This document shows, piece after piece, positions 10,434-18,466 of a stretch of DNA of 64,000 bases; position 1 is the first letter of the stretch; each line of letters begins with the position of its first letter. The notes beneath the pieces were generated by a model that worked only from the letters and a program-made list of their open reading frames with translations, was not told where the DNA came from and did not search any database. The stretch covers positions 124,001-188,000 of the forward strand of contig NZ_JAABNN010000002.1 in assembly GCF_009928415.1 (NCBI RefSeq), written 5' to 3'. Made by a program: the position numbers and the translations under genes. The DNA is from Bacillus sp. USDA818B3_A. Its GTDB lineage: Bacteria; Bacillota; Bacilli; Bacillales; Cytobacillaceae.

Positions 10434-10557
10434 TGTCTAGCTACAGACGCCATCGGCTCGAGGTCACACGCCAATCCGACAAGAAGGTTAAAGAGCAACC
10501 TTCTTGCCAGCTCGTCTTGTGCTTGTCGCCGATAAACGGGCGTCTTCCGCTTTTCTT
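10434..10557. repeat. Family A intergenic inverted-repeat element, full copy 2
   Basis: Reverse-orientation counterpart of the element at 6828-6951. It starts TGTCTAGCTACAGACGCC and ends GGGCGTCTTCCGCTTTTCTT. Its end touches the sucD stop codon (10556-10558). Stem positions differ from copy 1 in pairs: the outer GGCGCC/GGCGCC is GACGCC/GGCGTC here, and the central stem CAAGAAGGTT pairs with AACCTTCTTG. A separate small hairpin at 10386-10404 (CCCTCAA/TTGAGGG) lies toward dprA. No other sucD terminator is seen, so one of these hairpins may do that job. Confidence 0.75.
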
Positions 10558-11458
10558 AGTGGGTTTTACACTTATCGTATAAACCTTTTTCTTTTAATAC
10601 TTCAATTAAAGTTTCGCCCATTACGGAAGGAGTGTCGGCTACTTTAATGCCACATTCGTTCATGATGCGAATCTTTTCATCTGCTGTACCTTTTCCACCG
10701 GAAATGATGGCACCTGCGTGTCCCATTCTTTTTCCTGGAGGTGCAGTACGGCCGCCAATGAAGCCAACAACCGGCTTGGTCATGTTTGCTTTCACCCATT
10801 CGGCTGCCTCTTCCTCTGCAGTACCGCCGATTTCACCAATCATGATTACTGCATATGTTTCAGGATCTTCATTAAATGCTTTTAAAACATCGATGAAGTT
10901 TGTACCGTTCACTGGGTCTCCGCCAATTCCAACCGCAGTTGTTTGACCAATACCAGCTTGTGTTAATTGATGAACAGCTTCATATGTTAAGGTACCAGAA
11001 CGGGAAACAACTCCAACATGGCCCTTTGTATGGATATATCCAGGCATGATGCCAATTTTACATTCATCAGCAGTAATGACACCAGGGCAGTTAGGACCTA
11101 CTAAACGAGTCTTTTTGCCTTCCATGTAACGTTTAACCTTTACCATATCTAAGACTGGAATATGCTCTGTAATACAAATAACAAGATCTAGGTCTGCATC
11201 GACTGCTTCAATAATAGAATCAGCTGCAAATGGAGCAGGAACATAGATAACAGAAGCATTTGCACCTGTCGCATCAACAGCGTCTCTAACCGTGTTAAAT
11301 ACAGGCACGCCTTCCACTTCTTGACCAGCTTTTCCTGGTGAGGTTCCGCCGACAATCTTTGTACCGTATTCAAGCATTTGCTTTGTATGGAAGCGGGCTG
11401 TTCCGCCAGTAATCCCTTGAACAATAACTTTTGTATCTTTATTAATAAAAACGCTCAC
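10556..11458 (-). CDS. sucD: Succinyl-CoA ligase [ADP-forming], alpha subunit
   Basis: Alpha subunit of succinyl-CoA synthetase, which makes ATP from succinyl-CoA in the TCA cycle. It has 300 residues. The N-terminal CoA-binding Rossmann fold includes VIVQGITG. The phosphohistidine is His247 in [17 protein letters not shown], and TGPNCPG-type ligase sequence appears as [10 protein letters not shown]. The start is a GTG at 11458 with AAGGGGAA upstream, 23 bases after sucC. Both subunits are needed for activity and the pair is cotranscribed. Confidence 0.97.
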   Translation of the reverse strand: MSVFINKDTKVIVQGITGGTARFHTKQMLEYGTKIVGGTSPGKAGQEVEGVPVFNTVRDAVDATGANASVIYVPAPFAADSIIEAVDADLDLVICITEHIPVLDMVKVKRYMEGKKTRLVGPNCPGVITADECKIGIMPGYIHTKGHVGVVSRSGTLTYEAVHQLTQAGIGQTTAVGIGGDPVNGTNFIDVLKAFNEDPETYAVIMIGEIGGTAEEEAAEWVKANMTKPVVGFIGGRTAPPGKRMGHAGAIISGGKGTADEKIRIMNECGIKVADTPSVMGETLIEVLKEKGLYDKCKTH

Positions 11459-11481
11459 GTGAATTCCCCTTTCTTTTGATC

Positions 11482-12642
11482 CTATTTAACTAATGAAACG
11501 ATTTTTTGTGCACCGTCAGCCATGGATTCAGCAGCAATAATTTCTACGCTTGACTCAGCAAGAATTTTCTTACCTAAATCAACATTTGTTCCTTCTAATC
11601 GAACAACAAGCGGAACAGATAGTCCAACCTGCTTAGCTGCTTCAACAACACCCTCAGCAATGACATCACACTTCATGATTCCACCAAAGATATTAACAAA
11701 AATACCTTTTACATTTGGATCTGAAAGGATAATTTTGAATGCTTCTGTAACCTTTTCAGCTGTTGCGCCGCCCCCAACATCAAGGAAGTTAGCCGGATCG
11801 CCGCCGTAATGCTTAACGATATCCATTGTTGCCATCGCAAGACCAGCACCATTAACCATACAGCCGATATTTCCATCTAAGGCAATATAGCTTAGGTCAT
11901 ATTTAGATGCTTCGATTTCTTTTGCATCCTCTTCTTCTAGATCGCGGTAAGCTAAAACGTCCTTTTGACGATACAGGGCATTTGAATCAAAATTTAATTT
12001 CGCATCTAAAGCCATAACCTGCCCATCACCAGTTACCACTAATGGGTTGATTTCAGCGATTGAGCAATCTTTTTCAATGTAAGCATTGTATAAGCCCATC
12101 ATGAACTTAACAGCTTGATTAACTAACTCATTAGGAATATTAATATTAAATGCAATACGACGAGCTTGGAAAGGCTGTAAGCCGATAGCCGGATCAATTA
12201 CTTCTTTAAAAATTTTCTCAGGCGTTTTAGCTGCTACCTCTTCGATTTCTGTACCGCCTTCTTCAGATGCCATTAAAACGACACGTGAAGTAGCACGATC
12301 TAATACTAGTCCAACATAGTATTCTTTCTTAATGTCGCAGCCTTCTTCAATTAGGAGGCGTTTTACTTCTTTACCTTCAGGACCAGTTTGGTGTGTAACT
12401 AGGGTTTTTCCTAGAATTTCACTTGCATATGTACGAACCTCATCAAGGTTTTTCGCAACTTTTACGCCACCGGCTTTTCCACGTCCACCTGCATGGATTT
12501 GCGCTTTTACCACACATACTTGTGTTCCTAGTTCTTTAGCAGCTTCTACTGCTTCTTCAACCGTGAATGCCACTTTTCCGTTTGGAACAGCTACCCCGAA
12601 TTGCTTGAGGATCTCTTTTCCTTGATACTCATGGATATTCAT
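11482..12642 (-). CDS. sucC: Succinyl-CoA ligase [ADP-forming], beta subunit
   Basis: Beta subunit, carrying the ATP-grasp nucleotide site and the specificity for succinate. It has 386 residues from the ATG at 12642 ([17 protein letters not shown]), which follows GATAGGAGGATGG. The open frame extends nine codons upstream, but this start is universal in the family. Motifs include [16 protein letters not shown] and [19 protein letters not shown], and the C-terminal [15 protein letters not shown] good promoter lies at 12688-12716, with a cre-like site further upstream. In B. subtilis ylqG and ylqH precede sucC; here rnhB is the direct neighbour. Confidence 0.97.
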   Translation of the reverse strand: MNIHEYQGKEILKQFGVAVPNGKVAFTVEEAVEAAKELGTQVCVVKAQIHAGGRGKAGGVKVAKNLDEVRTYASEILGKTLVTHQTGPEGKEVKRLLIEEGCDIKKEYYVGLVLDRATSRVVLMASEEGGTEIEEVAAKTPEKIFKEVIDPAIGLQPFQARRIAFNINIPNELVNQAVKFMMGLYNAYIEKDCSIAEINPLVVTGDGQVMALDAKLNFDSNALYRQKDVLAYRDLEEEDAKEIEASKYDLSYIALDGNIGCMVNGAGLAMATMDIVKHYGGDPANFLDVGGGATAEKVTEAFKIILSDPNVKGIFVNIFGGIMKCDVIAEGVVEAAKQVGLSVPLVVRLEGTNVDLGKKILAESSVEIIAAESMADGAQKIVSLVK

Positions 12643-12687
12643 TTCCCATCCTCCTATCAAACTCTTCAAAAAATTGACTCCGTTTTC

Positions 12688-12716
12688 ATTTTATATAATG
12701 ACAGATACCTTGTCTA
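12688..12716 (-). promoter_or_regulatory. SigA-type promoter of sucCD
   Basis: On the minus strand -35 TAGACA (12711-12716), a 17-base spacer and -10 TAAAAT (12688-12693) each match consensus at five of six positions. The predicted start lies about 40 bases before the sucC ATG. Confidence 0.7.
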
Positions 12717-12771
12717 CCATAAAGCATTAAAATTATACTCATCTTTAAAATATTCAGAATAGTGATCCTTT

Positions 12772-12785
12772 AGAAACCGTTTTCA
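12772..12785 (-). promoter_or_regulatory. Candidate catabolite-responsive (cre-like) site upstream of sucCD
   Basis: The minus-strand sequence TGAAAACGGTTTCT resembles the CcpA consensus TGNAARCGNWWWCA, differing at the last base. It is about 55 bases upstream of the sucC -35. One short match of this kind can occur by chance. A role in carbon control of sucCD is only an inference. Confidence 0.3.
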
Positions 12786-12823
12786 CAGGGGTTTTACCGC
12801 TATTATTTTTTTCTTACAATAAT

Positions 12824-12851
12824 AAAAAAACAGGCAAAATACCTGTTTTTT
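12824..12851 (-). terminator. Rho-independent terminator of rnhB
   Basis: AAAAAACAGG (12825-12834) pairs with CCTGTTTTTT (12842-12851) around a seven-base loop. A T-rich tail follows on the minus strand. It directly follows the rnhB stop. Confidence 0.8.
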
Positions 12852-12853
12852 CA

Positions 12854-13633
12854 TCAACTTATTATGTTGCAATAGTCTTTCACAGGGGCAAAGCTTTTGC
12901 GGTGATAAGGAGTTATACCATATTGTTTTATTGCTTCTAGGTGTTCCTTGGTCCCATATCCCATATTTTGCTGGAATCCATAAACAGGATATCTTAACGC
13001 CAGCTCTTTCATTAAGTCATCTCTTGCCACTTTTGCAATAATGGATGCTGCCGCAATAGAGATACTTTTTGCGTCACCTTTAATAATCGATTCTGTTGGA
13101 TAGGGTGTTTCAAGCTTCATTGCATCAATCAGTAAAAAATCAGGCTTTGGATCAAGAGAGACAATCGCGGCCTTCATTGCCTTTTTAGTGGCTTCATAAA
13201 TATTCACTTCATCAATTTCATCCGCCTGTACCATTGCCACACTATACGCAAGTGCCTCTTTTTTAATAATAGCTGCAAATTCCTCACGTTTCTTTTCGGT
13301 TAGCTTCTTGGAATCATCAATACCGGCTAAGAAAAACTCCTCTGGTAAAATAACTGCGGCCGCTGTAACTGGTCCCGCAAGCGGTCCTCTGCCTACCTCG
13401 TCTACACCAGCAATGAAACTAAAACCTTGCATACGTAGATTTTGCTCATATTGGTTCATCTCAGCAAACTTTGCACGGAGCCTTTTTTCTTGTTCTCTTT
13501 GTTTTTTCCACTTAGTCAAGGATGCTTGGGCACCTTTCCGTTCATCCTTTTCAAGTTCAACAATAAAAAGATCTGTTTCCTCCAGGATATCCACCAGTTT
13601 TTCCTCTATCTGTGCAATTGAAAGTTTCTTCAT
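12854..13633 (-). CDS. rnhB: Ribonuclease HII
   Basis: RNase HII cuts RNA-DNA hybrids and single ribonucleotides built into DNA. It has 259 residues, with the longer N-terminal region usual for Bacillus (about 70 residues) before the catalytic core. The metal-binding motif VDEVGRGPLAGP is at 77-88. DSKKL follows, and DFLLIDAMKL and KGDAKSISIAAASIIAKV supply the remaining acidic and Lys residues. AAGGTGA precedes the ATG. A terminator-like hairpin upstream (13663-13690) separates it from rbgA. Confidence 0.96.
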   Translation of the reverse strand: MKKLSIAQIEEKLVDILEETDLFIVELEKDERKGAQASLTKWKKQREQEKRLRAKFAEMNQYEQNLRMQGFSFIAGVDEVGRGPLAGPVTAAAVILPEEFFLAGIDDSKKLTEKKREEFAAIIKKEALAYSVAMVQADEIDEVNIYEATKKAMKAAIVSLDPKPDFLLIDAMKLETPYPTESIIKGDAKSISIAAASIIAKVARDDLMKELALRYPVYGFQQNMGYGTKEHLEAIKQYGITPYHRKSFAPVKDYCNIIS

Positions 13634-13662
13634 ATGTAGTCACCTTATATTAAAAATTGAAA

Positions 13663-13690
13663 AAAGCAAGCCCTCCGGACGGAGAGCTGG
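13663..13690 (-). terminator. Terminator between rbgA and rnhB
   Basis: An imperfect GC-rich stem: on the minus strand AGCTCTCCG faces CGGAGGGCT, followed by TGCTTTTTTC. It starts just after the rbgA stop. The small bulge makes its strength uncertain. Confidence 0.6.
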
Positions 13691-13691
13691 G

Positions 13692-14567
13692 TTAAGAATT
13701 ATTTTCCACAGGTAAGGCAATATCTTTCGGTCTTTCAAATGACAGCGGGCCAAATTTTTCAGAGCGAATTTCCCTGACCACTAATTCTGCTACTTTGTCA
13801 TAATCGACCACCCCACCGCCCATTAAACAGCCTCTAAGCGTACCAATATGGTCAAATACTGCAACAATATCCTCCGGTATCTCATTAAGCTTGTACCTGT
13901 CCTGTAATCGCTGTGGATAGTCTTTTTCTAGAAAGCGGAGTGAGTAAACCGTTAAATCCTGCAAATTTAATAAAGTATCTTTTATCGCACCTGTTATGGC
14001 CAGCTTCATTCCGACCTCTTGGTCTTCAAATTTTGGCCATAATATCCCCGGTGTATCGAGCAATTCCAGTTCTTTACCAACTTTTATCCATTGTTGTGCC
14101 TTGGTTACTCCTGGAGTATTTCCCGTTTTTGCAATATTTTTCTTTGCAAGGCGGTTAATAAGCGTCGATTTACCCGCATTTGGTATTCCTACAATCATCG
14201 CTCTAATCGCTCTGGGTTTTACTCCTCTTGCTTTTAACCGATCAAACTTTTCTTTCAGAATCTCGTTTGAAGCCTGTATAATATTTTTCATGCCTTCGCC
14301 TGCTTGAGAGTTAATAGCAAGTGCTTTTATGCCTTTCTCAGCAAAGTACGCAATCCATTCTTTTGTCGCATCTTTATCAGCCATATCCGCTTTATTCAAT
14401 AAAACTAGTCTTGGCTTATGCTGAATGATTTCATCAATCATTGGATTTCTTGAGGAATAAGGTATTCTCGCATCCACTAATTCAAAAATTATATCAACCA
14501 GCTTCAGTTTTTCTGTGACCTCTCTGCGAGCCTTGGCCATATGGCCCGGAAACCATTGAATCGTCAA
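13692..14567 (-). CDS. rbgA: Ribosome biogenesis GTPase A
   Basis: RbgA (YlqF) is the essential GTPase needed late in 50S assembly in Bacillus. It has 291 residues. It shows the circularly permuted GTPase order: G4 NKAD (58-61) comes before G1 GIPNAGKS (127-134) and G3 DTPG (171-174). The N-terminal [14 protein letters not shown] includes the histidine implicated in catalysis in this family. The start is a TTG at 14567 with AGGAGGTGG upstream, matching the homologues. It follows lepB closely and is probably cotranscribed with it. Confidence 0.96.
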   Translation of the reverse strand: MTIQWFPGHMAKARREVTEKLKLVDIIFELVDARIPYSSRNPMIDEIIQHKPRLVLLNKADMADKDATKEWIAYFAEKGIKALAINSQAGEGMKNIIQASNEILKEKFDRLKARGVKPRAIRAMIVGIPNAGKSTLINRLAKKNIAKTGNTPGVTKAQQWIKVGKELELLDTPGILWPKFEDQEVGMKLAITGAIKDTLLNLQDLTVYSLRFLEKDYPQRLQDRYKLNEIPEDIVAVFDHIGTLRGCLMGGGVVDYDKVAELVVREIRSEKFGPLSFERPKDIALPVENNS

Positions 14568-14594
14568 AGTGCCACCTCCTTTTAAAAGCTTAAA

Positions 14595-15155
14595 CTATTC
14601 ATCTACTTTAACAATGTGGGCATCCTTTATAGGCCAATAAACAACGCTTGTATTTCCAATGACTTTATTCATTGCTACGGTTCCTATATGTCTCGAATCC
14701 TTACTAAAGCGCCGATTATCACCCATTACAAATAATTCACCTTCTGGCACGGTTTTTCGGCCAATTTTTTCTTCGAGAGTGAATGAACCTGTTAAGGGAC
14801 CGTCTTCTACTTGTTTCTTATATTCATCTAAATAAGGCTCCTTATACGCTTTTCCATTGATATATAAGACATCATCTTTATATTCAAGCGTATCGCCCGG
14901 AAGTCCAATTACACGTTTGATATAATCCTTGCCCTCAGGTGCATGGAATACAATAATATCAAATCGCTTGGGTTCGCCAATTTTGTAGCTGAATTTATTA
15001 ACAATCATCCGATCTTGGTCTTTTAAGGTCGGCATCATGGACAGGCCGTCCACAACAATTGGAGCAAACAGAAAATATCGAATAACTGCAGCTAAGGCTA
15101 CTGCAATTAATAAGGCTTTCGTCCATTCCCATAGTTCATTTTTCTTTTTTGTCAT
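14595..15155 (-). CDS. lepB: Type I signal peptidase
   Basis: Membrane-anchored signal peptidase that removes signal peptides from secreted proteins. It has 186 residues from the ATG at 15155; a TTG-initiated extension to 15170 lacks a good ribosome site. A single N-terminal membrane segment spans about 14-33. The catalytic Ser39 lies in GLSMMPTL and Lys80 in YIKRVIGLPGD, and GDNRRFSKDSR is the last family box. The short form with one membrane span is typical of the Sip family. It lies between rplS and rbgA. Inverted repeats upstream (15206-15220 and 15236-15276) may bear on its expression. Confidence 0.95.
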   Translation of the reverse strand: MTKKKNELWEWTKALLIAVALAAVIRYFLFAPIVVDGLSMMPTLKDQDRMIVNKFSYKIGEPKRFDIIVFHAPEGKDYIKRVIGLPGDTLEYKDDVLYINGKAYKEPYLDEYKKQVEDGPLTGSFTLEEKIGRKTVPEGELFVMGDNRRFSKDSRHIGTVAMNKVIGNTSVVYWPIKDAHIVKVDE

Positions 15156-15205
15156 ATGATTCCCCACCAATCACTATTAAAAATCTCTTATTAAGCTTAT
15201 TTTAC

Positions 15206-15276
15206 ATAAGTTAAACTTATTTAACACGATGGGATGTTCTTTTTAACCAAACTTTAATAATTGGTTTAAAAAGAGC
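15206..15276. repeat. Two inverted repeats upstream of lepB
   Basis: The first is ATAAGTT-A-AACTTAT at 15206-15220, a perfect palindrome around one base. The second pairs 15236-15250 with 15261-15276 (GTTCTTTTTAACCAA against TTGGTTTAAAAAGAGC) with one mismatch and one extra base around a ten-base loop. Neither has a clear T tail on the minus strand. They could be operator sites or leader structure of lepB. I recognise no regulator. Confidence 0.45.
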
Positions 15277-15347
15277 ACTAACAAAACATTTCGATAAATA
15301 TCATTTACTATGACTAGAGTTGTTATGTATAGAAAGAGTTAGACAAA

Positions 15348-15373
15348 AAAAGAGCCTGCTTAGAGCAAGCCCT
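15348..15373 (-). terminator. Rho-independent terminator of rplS
   Basis: On the minus strand GGGCTTGCTC-TAAGCAGGCTCT forms a stem with G-U pairing and is followed by seven T. It begins about 14 bases beyond the rplS stop. Confidence 0.75.
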
Positions 15374-15386
15374 TTTCTGGTTCGTA

Positions 15387-15731
15387 TTATCGAATCTCTT
15401 TAATTCTAGCTTTTTTACCGCGAAGGTTACGCAAGTAGTAAAGTTTAGCACGGCGGACTTTACCGCGGCGAATTACTTCTAGCTTCGCAATTTTTGGTGT
15501 GTGAACTGGGAAAGTACGCTCAACGCCTACTCCGTAAGAAACTTTACGTACTGTAAAAGTTTCGCTGATTCCACCACCACGACGCTTAATTACAACACCT
15601 TCAAATAACTGAATACGCTCACGAGTACCCTCGACAACCTTTACGTGTACACGTACAGTGTCACCAGGACGGAAAGCAGGAAGATCAGTACGAAGTTGTT
15701 CTTGTGTAATTTCTTTAATTAATTGTTGCAT
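15387..15731 (-). CDS. rplS: 50S ribosomal protein L19
   Basis: Ribosomal protein L19, at the 30S-50S interface of the large subunit. It has 114 residues from the ATG at 15731 ([18 protein letters not shown]), with GGAAGGAG upstream. The open frame further upstream is leader. The [16 protein letters not shown] and [15 protein letters not shown] blocks are characteristic. It has its own strong promoter and a leader of about 106 bases after trmD, and its own terminator, so it can be made independently of the rimM-trmD unit. Confidence 0.97.
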   Translation of the reverse strand: MQQLIKEITQEQLRTDLPAFRPGDTVRVHVKVVEGTRERIQLFEGVVIKRRGGGISETFTVRKVSYGVGVERTFPVHTPKIAKLEVIRRGKVRRAKLYYLRNLRGKKARIKEIR

Positions 15732-15838
15732 CGTTTTCAACTCCTTCCAACAGACGCTCATGCATATCTACTTTCGATTTCATTGCAGCGGAACATCGTT
15801 ATAAGACCACAATCTGAAACTATCAGCTCTGAGTCACA
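15732..15838 (-). promoter_or_regulatory. rplS leader, probable L19 autoregulatory leader
   Basis: About 106 bases separate the predicted start of transcription from the rplS ATG. Structured L19-binding leaders are known upstream of rplS in Bacillus relatives. The position, length and short complementary segments fit that class. I could not align it to the published structure. Confidence 0.4.
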
Positions 15839-15844
15839 AGAAGT

Positions 15845-15873
15845 ATCATAACATAATTATTACGAGCCTGCAA
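15845..15873 (-). promoter_or_regulatory. SigA-type promoter of rplS
   Basis: On the minus strand -35 TTGCAG (15868-15873) and -10 TATGAT (15845-15850) are separated by 17 bases, with TG one base before the -10. It starts two bases past the trmD stop. Confidence 0.75.
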
Positions 15874-15875
15874 TA

Positions 15876-16619
15876 TTACTTATAATCTTTTTTTACTTCT
15901 TTTAGCCATATTTCCTGTTCTTTGGTAAGTTCCATTTTATCCAGTAGATCAGGTCTTCTTAGAAGCGTCCGGCGCAACGCCTCTTTATTGCGCCATTCTT
16001 CGATTAGTTTATGGTTGCCTGACAACAGGACATCAGGGACTTTTAAGCCGCGGAAATCGGCCGGTCTTGTGTAATGAGGATGTTCCAGGAGTCCGGTACT
16101 AAAAGAATCTTTTTGATGAGATTCTTCGTTTCCTAGTACTTCTGGGAGCAGCCGGACGACACTATCGACTACCACCATGGCACCCAGCTCGCCCCCGGTC
16201 AAGACATAATCACCAATTGATATTTCATCGGTTACGACATGTTCCCGGATTCGTTCATCATACCCCTCATAATGACCGCAAATAAAGATCAAATGCTCTT
16301 CTTTTGCTAATTCTTCTGCTTTACGCTGTTCATATCGTTCACCTTGCGGGCAAAGCAGAATCACCCTCGGATTTTTGCTTTTTGCTTGTTCCCTCAGTGA
16401 GGCCACAGCATCAAAGATCGGCTGCGGTTTAAGCACCATACCTGCCCCGCCGCCGTATGGATAATCATCTACCGTTGAGTGTTTGTTATCGGCAAAATCG
16501 CGGAAGTTCACCACATTATACTGTACAGCAGATTTTTCGGCCGCTTTTTGTAGAATAGAATTGCCGAATACCCCGGTAAACATCTCCGGAAATAACGTCA
16601 GGATATCAATCTGCATCAT
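15876..16619 (-). CDS. trmD: tRNA (guanine-N1-)-methyltransferase TrmD
   Basis: TrmD methylates G37 of tRNAs from S-adenosylmethionine and prevents +1 frameshifting. It has 247 residues. The N-terminal SPOUT fold opens with [46 protein letters not shown] and [16 protein letters not shown] form the knotted SAM site, and [14 protein letters not shown] is in the C-terminal half. The first ATG (16619) overlaps the rimM stop as ATGATG, so either ATG can start the protein. Coupled translation with rimM is likely. Confidence 0.97.
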   Translation of the reverse strand: MMQIDILTLFPEMFTGVFGNSILQKAAEKSAVQYNVVNFRDFADNKHSTVDDYPYGGGAGMVLKPQPIFDAVASLREQAKSKNPRVILLCPQGERYEQRKAEELAKEEHLIFICGHYEGYDERIREHVVTDEISIGDYVLTGGELGAMVVVDSVVRLLPEVLGNEESHQKDSFSTGLLEHPHYTRPADFRGLKVPDVLLSGNHKLIEEWRNKEALRRTLLRRPDLLDKMELTKEQEIWLKEVKKDYK

Positions 16620-17134
16620 GAAAGCAGTCCTTCCATCGGTTCAATCAGGATGACTTTTTCTTGTACATCTACTTTCTTAACTACTTCATGTATATAAGGA
16701 ATCAAGACATCTTTACCGCCTTTTCCTTTCACTACCCAAACATCGTTAGCCCCAGGCGAGAGAATCTCCGTTACTTTGCCGATTTCCTCTCCTTTTGTTG
16801 TGGCAACCAGACAGCCGATAATCTCATGATAATAGAATTCATCTTCTTCTAATTCTTCCAACTGTGCTTCCGGTACTTTTAAGATACCTTCTTTGAATTT
16901 TTCAACATCATTTATATTGTTGTAGCCTTCAAATGTAAGTAACTCAAAATTTTTATGGGTCCTGTGGCTTTTTACCGTGAGTTCGATCGGTGTAGTAGAT
17001 TTTGGCATAAATAAATAGAGGACATTCCCGGCCTTATAACGTTTTTCCGGGAAATCAGTTTTGGATATAACCCGTACCTCTCCTTTGATTCCTTGTGTAT
17101 TAACGATTTTTCCAACATTAAACCATTTTTCCAT
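16616..17134 (-). CDS. rimM: Ribosome maturation factor RimM
   Basis: RimM assists maturation of the 30S head by binding S19. It has 172 residues with two domains: an N-terminal barrel ([18 protein letters not shown]) and a C-terminal PRC-barrel (about 95-172, with [15 protein letters not shown] and [22 protein letters not shown]). An AAGGTGAA site precedes the ATG. It sits between ylqD (14-base gap) and trmD (overlapping stop), a normal Bacillus arrangement. Confidence 0.95.
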   Translation of the reverse strand: MEKWFNVGKIVNTQGIKGEVRVISKTDFPEKRYKAGNVLYLFMPKSTTPIELTVKSHRTHKNFELLTFEGYNNINDVEKFKEGILKVPEAQLEELEEDEFYYHEIIGCLVATTKGEEIGKVTEILSPGANDVWVVKGKGGKDVLIPYIHEVVKKVDVQEKVILIEPMEGLLS

Positions 17135-17148
17135 TTTGTGTTCACCTT

Positions 17149-17535
17149 CTATCTTATTTCCTTAATAATACCGTCCTCAATAATGATGGTAGACTGGCCA
17201 ATCTTATCTTCCCACGAATCACCAACTTGAATCTCTACGAGGGCTTGGACTTCTTTTTCTTGGATTTCACTGCCTAGTGGTAGGATATGTAATTGTTCCA
17301 TTTGAAAATCAAGAAGCGAAATTTTTTCTTTCCGCATTTGAATTTCTTTTTCGAATTTTTTCTTTACGGCCTCGGAAGAAAAGTTTTTTGTCCGTTCCAA
17401 CCGTTTGAGTTCAAATAAAAGCTGGTCGCTTTCTTTTTTCAGTTGTAGGATTTTCCCCTGAAACTTTTCAAATAGCTGTTCCTTGCTTTGTTCCGTTAAG
17501 ACTTGCTTCACCACAACATTTTGAATCAGCTGCAT
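17149..17535 (-). CDS. ylqD: YlqD family protein of unknown function
   Basis: A protein of 128 residues that matches the Bacillus YlqD family in position and form. Residues 20-80 are rich in Lys, Glu, Gln and Leu and look like a coiled coil. The last 40 residues form a small beta-rich end ([27 protein letters not shown]). There is no signal peptide or membrane segment. AGGGAGGCGG precedes the ATG. It is encoded between khpA and rimM, which suggests a link to translation or RNA handling, but no function is established from the sequence. Confidence 0.85.
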   Translation of the reverse strand: MQLIQNVVVKQVLTEQSKEQLFEKFQGKILQLKKESDQLLFELKRLERTKNFSSEAVKKKFEKEIQMRKEKISLLDFQMEQLHILPLGSEIQEKEVQALVEIQVGDSWEDKIGQSTIIIEDGIIKEIR

Positions 17536-17577
17536 AAAGATCCGCCTCCCTGTGTTCTTAATAGGAACTATGAGAAT

Positions 17578-17641
17578 TGTCTAGCTTCAGCACCTAGGGG
17601 CTCTAGTCTTTAGCCCCTGGGCAAGGCGCTCCGCTTTTCTG
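17578..17641. repeat. Family A intergenic repeat, short copy
   Basis: It begins TGTCTAGCTTCAGCACC and ends GGCGCTCCGCTTTTCTGA, the same ends as the longer copies. The middle is replaced by a hairpin built from AGGGGCT and AGCCCCT. It lies between the khpA terminator and ylqD. Confidence 0.7.
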
Positions 17642-17645
17642 ATAG

Positions 17646-17676
17646 CAAAAAAGGGAGGAATGATTCCCTCCCTTTT
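17646..17676 (-). terminator. Rho-independent terminator of rpsP-khpA
   Basis: On the minus strand AAAAGGGAGGGAAT pairs with ATTCCTCCCTTTT with one bulged base. A run of T follows. It ends the rpsP-khpA unit 17 bases past the khpA stop. Confidence 0.8.
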
Positions 17677-17692
17677 ATCTAGATGCAAAAAG

Positions 17693-17923
17693 CTATTCAC
17701 CAATTTCTAGAAAAATTTTCTTTTGTTGTGATGATCCTGCTGCATAAACAACAGTTCTAATGGCCTTTGCAACGCGCCCCTGTTTCCCGATTACTTTTCC
17801 CATATCCGTTTTATTGACGGATAGTTGATAGGTAATGCGGGTTTCATCCTCTGAGACATCCACATGAACATCTTCAGGAAAATCAACAAGAGGCTTAACA
17901 ATCGTTTCGATTAATTGTTTCAT
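17693..17923 (-). CDS. khpA: KH-domain RNA-binding protein KhpA (YlqC)
   Basis: A single KH domain of 76 residues. The GxxG RNA-binding loop is visible in GKVIGKQGRVAKAIR (37-51). In other Firmicutes KhpA pairs with KhpB/Jag, binds RNA and affects cell division and elongation; that role is taken from the family. No strong Shine-Dalgarno is visible before the ATG. The gene starts 14 bases after rpsP, so translation may be coupled to that of rpsP. Confidence 0.93.
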   Translation of the reverse strand: MKQLIETIVKPLVDFPEDVHVDVSEDETRITYQLSVNKTDMGKVIGKQGRVAKAIRTVVYAAGSSQQKKIFLEIGE

Positions 17924-17937
17924 AATCGATCAGACAA

Positions 17938-18210
17938 TTACTTGCCTAATTTTGCATTATGGAATTTCTCCATGATGCCTTGGTTTGAGAAAAGGTTACG
18001 AACTGTATCAGATGGCTTCGCACCGTCTTTTAACCATTTAAGAGCTAATTCTTCGTTGATATCAATTTTAGCTGGTTCAGAAACTGGATTGTAAGTTCCA
18101 ACGATTTCAATGTAACGTCCATCACGTGGTGAACGAGAATCTGCTACTACAATACGATAGAAAGGAGTTTTCTTAGCTCCCATACGCTTTAAACGAATTT
18201 TTACTGCCAT
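17938..18210 (-). CDS. rpsP: 30S ribosomal protein S16
   Basis: Ribosomal protein S16 of the small-subunit body, 90 residues from the ATG at 18210 ([24 protein letters not shown]), with CGGAGGTG upstream. The frame is open to 18243, but the conserved start is internal. [14 protein letters not shown] and [11 protein letters not shown] are typical. It heads the rpsP-khpA transcript, driven by a near-consensus promoter at 18250-18278. Confidence 0.97.
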   Translation of the reverse strand: MAVKIRLKRMGAKKTPFYRIVVADSRSPRDGRYIEIVGTYNPVSEPAKIDINEELALKWLKDGAKPSDTVRNLFSNQGIMEKFHNAKLGK

Positions 18211-18249
18211 TTTAAATAAGCACCTCCGAATAGTTTCACACAAGATAGT

Positions 18250-18278
18250 ATAATATCAATTCTTTTATAGTTTGTAAA
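18250..18278 (-). promoter_or_regulatory. SigA-type promoter of rpsP
   Basis: On the minus strand -35 TTTACA (18273-18278), a 17-base spacer and -10 TATTAT (18250-18255). It lies between repeat element B2 and rpsP. Confidence 0.75.
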
Positions 18279-18330
18279 GTGTTTTTTCTTTACAACCAGT
18301 ATTACCATTTTCTTTCAGATTAAACTTAAT

Positions 18331-18462
18331 TTTTTGATTTCCGCTCCAGGTGCTCGCTTTCCGCGGGCGTGCCGGGGAGCCTCCTCGACGCTATCGCGTC
18401 TGCGGGGTCTCCCCTGCCCCGTACTCCCGCAGGAGTCGAGCACCTTCCGCTCCAATCAAAAA
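18331..18462. repeat. Family B intergenic inverted-repeat element, copy 2
   Basis: Nearly the same 132-base element as at 2051-2182, in the same orientation. Its differences fall in pairs that keep the stems. The outer ends are TTTTTGATT and AATCAAAAA. The next stem is GGTGCTCG/CGAGCACC. The central hairpin is GACGC-TATC-GCGTC. It starts just beyond the ffh stop (18467) and ends before the rpsP promoter. I see no other terminator for ffh, so the element may terminate that transcript. Confidence 0.8.
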
Positions 18463-18466
18463 TATT

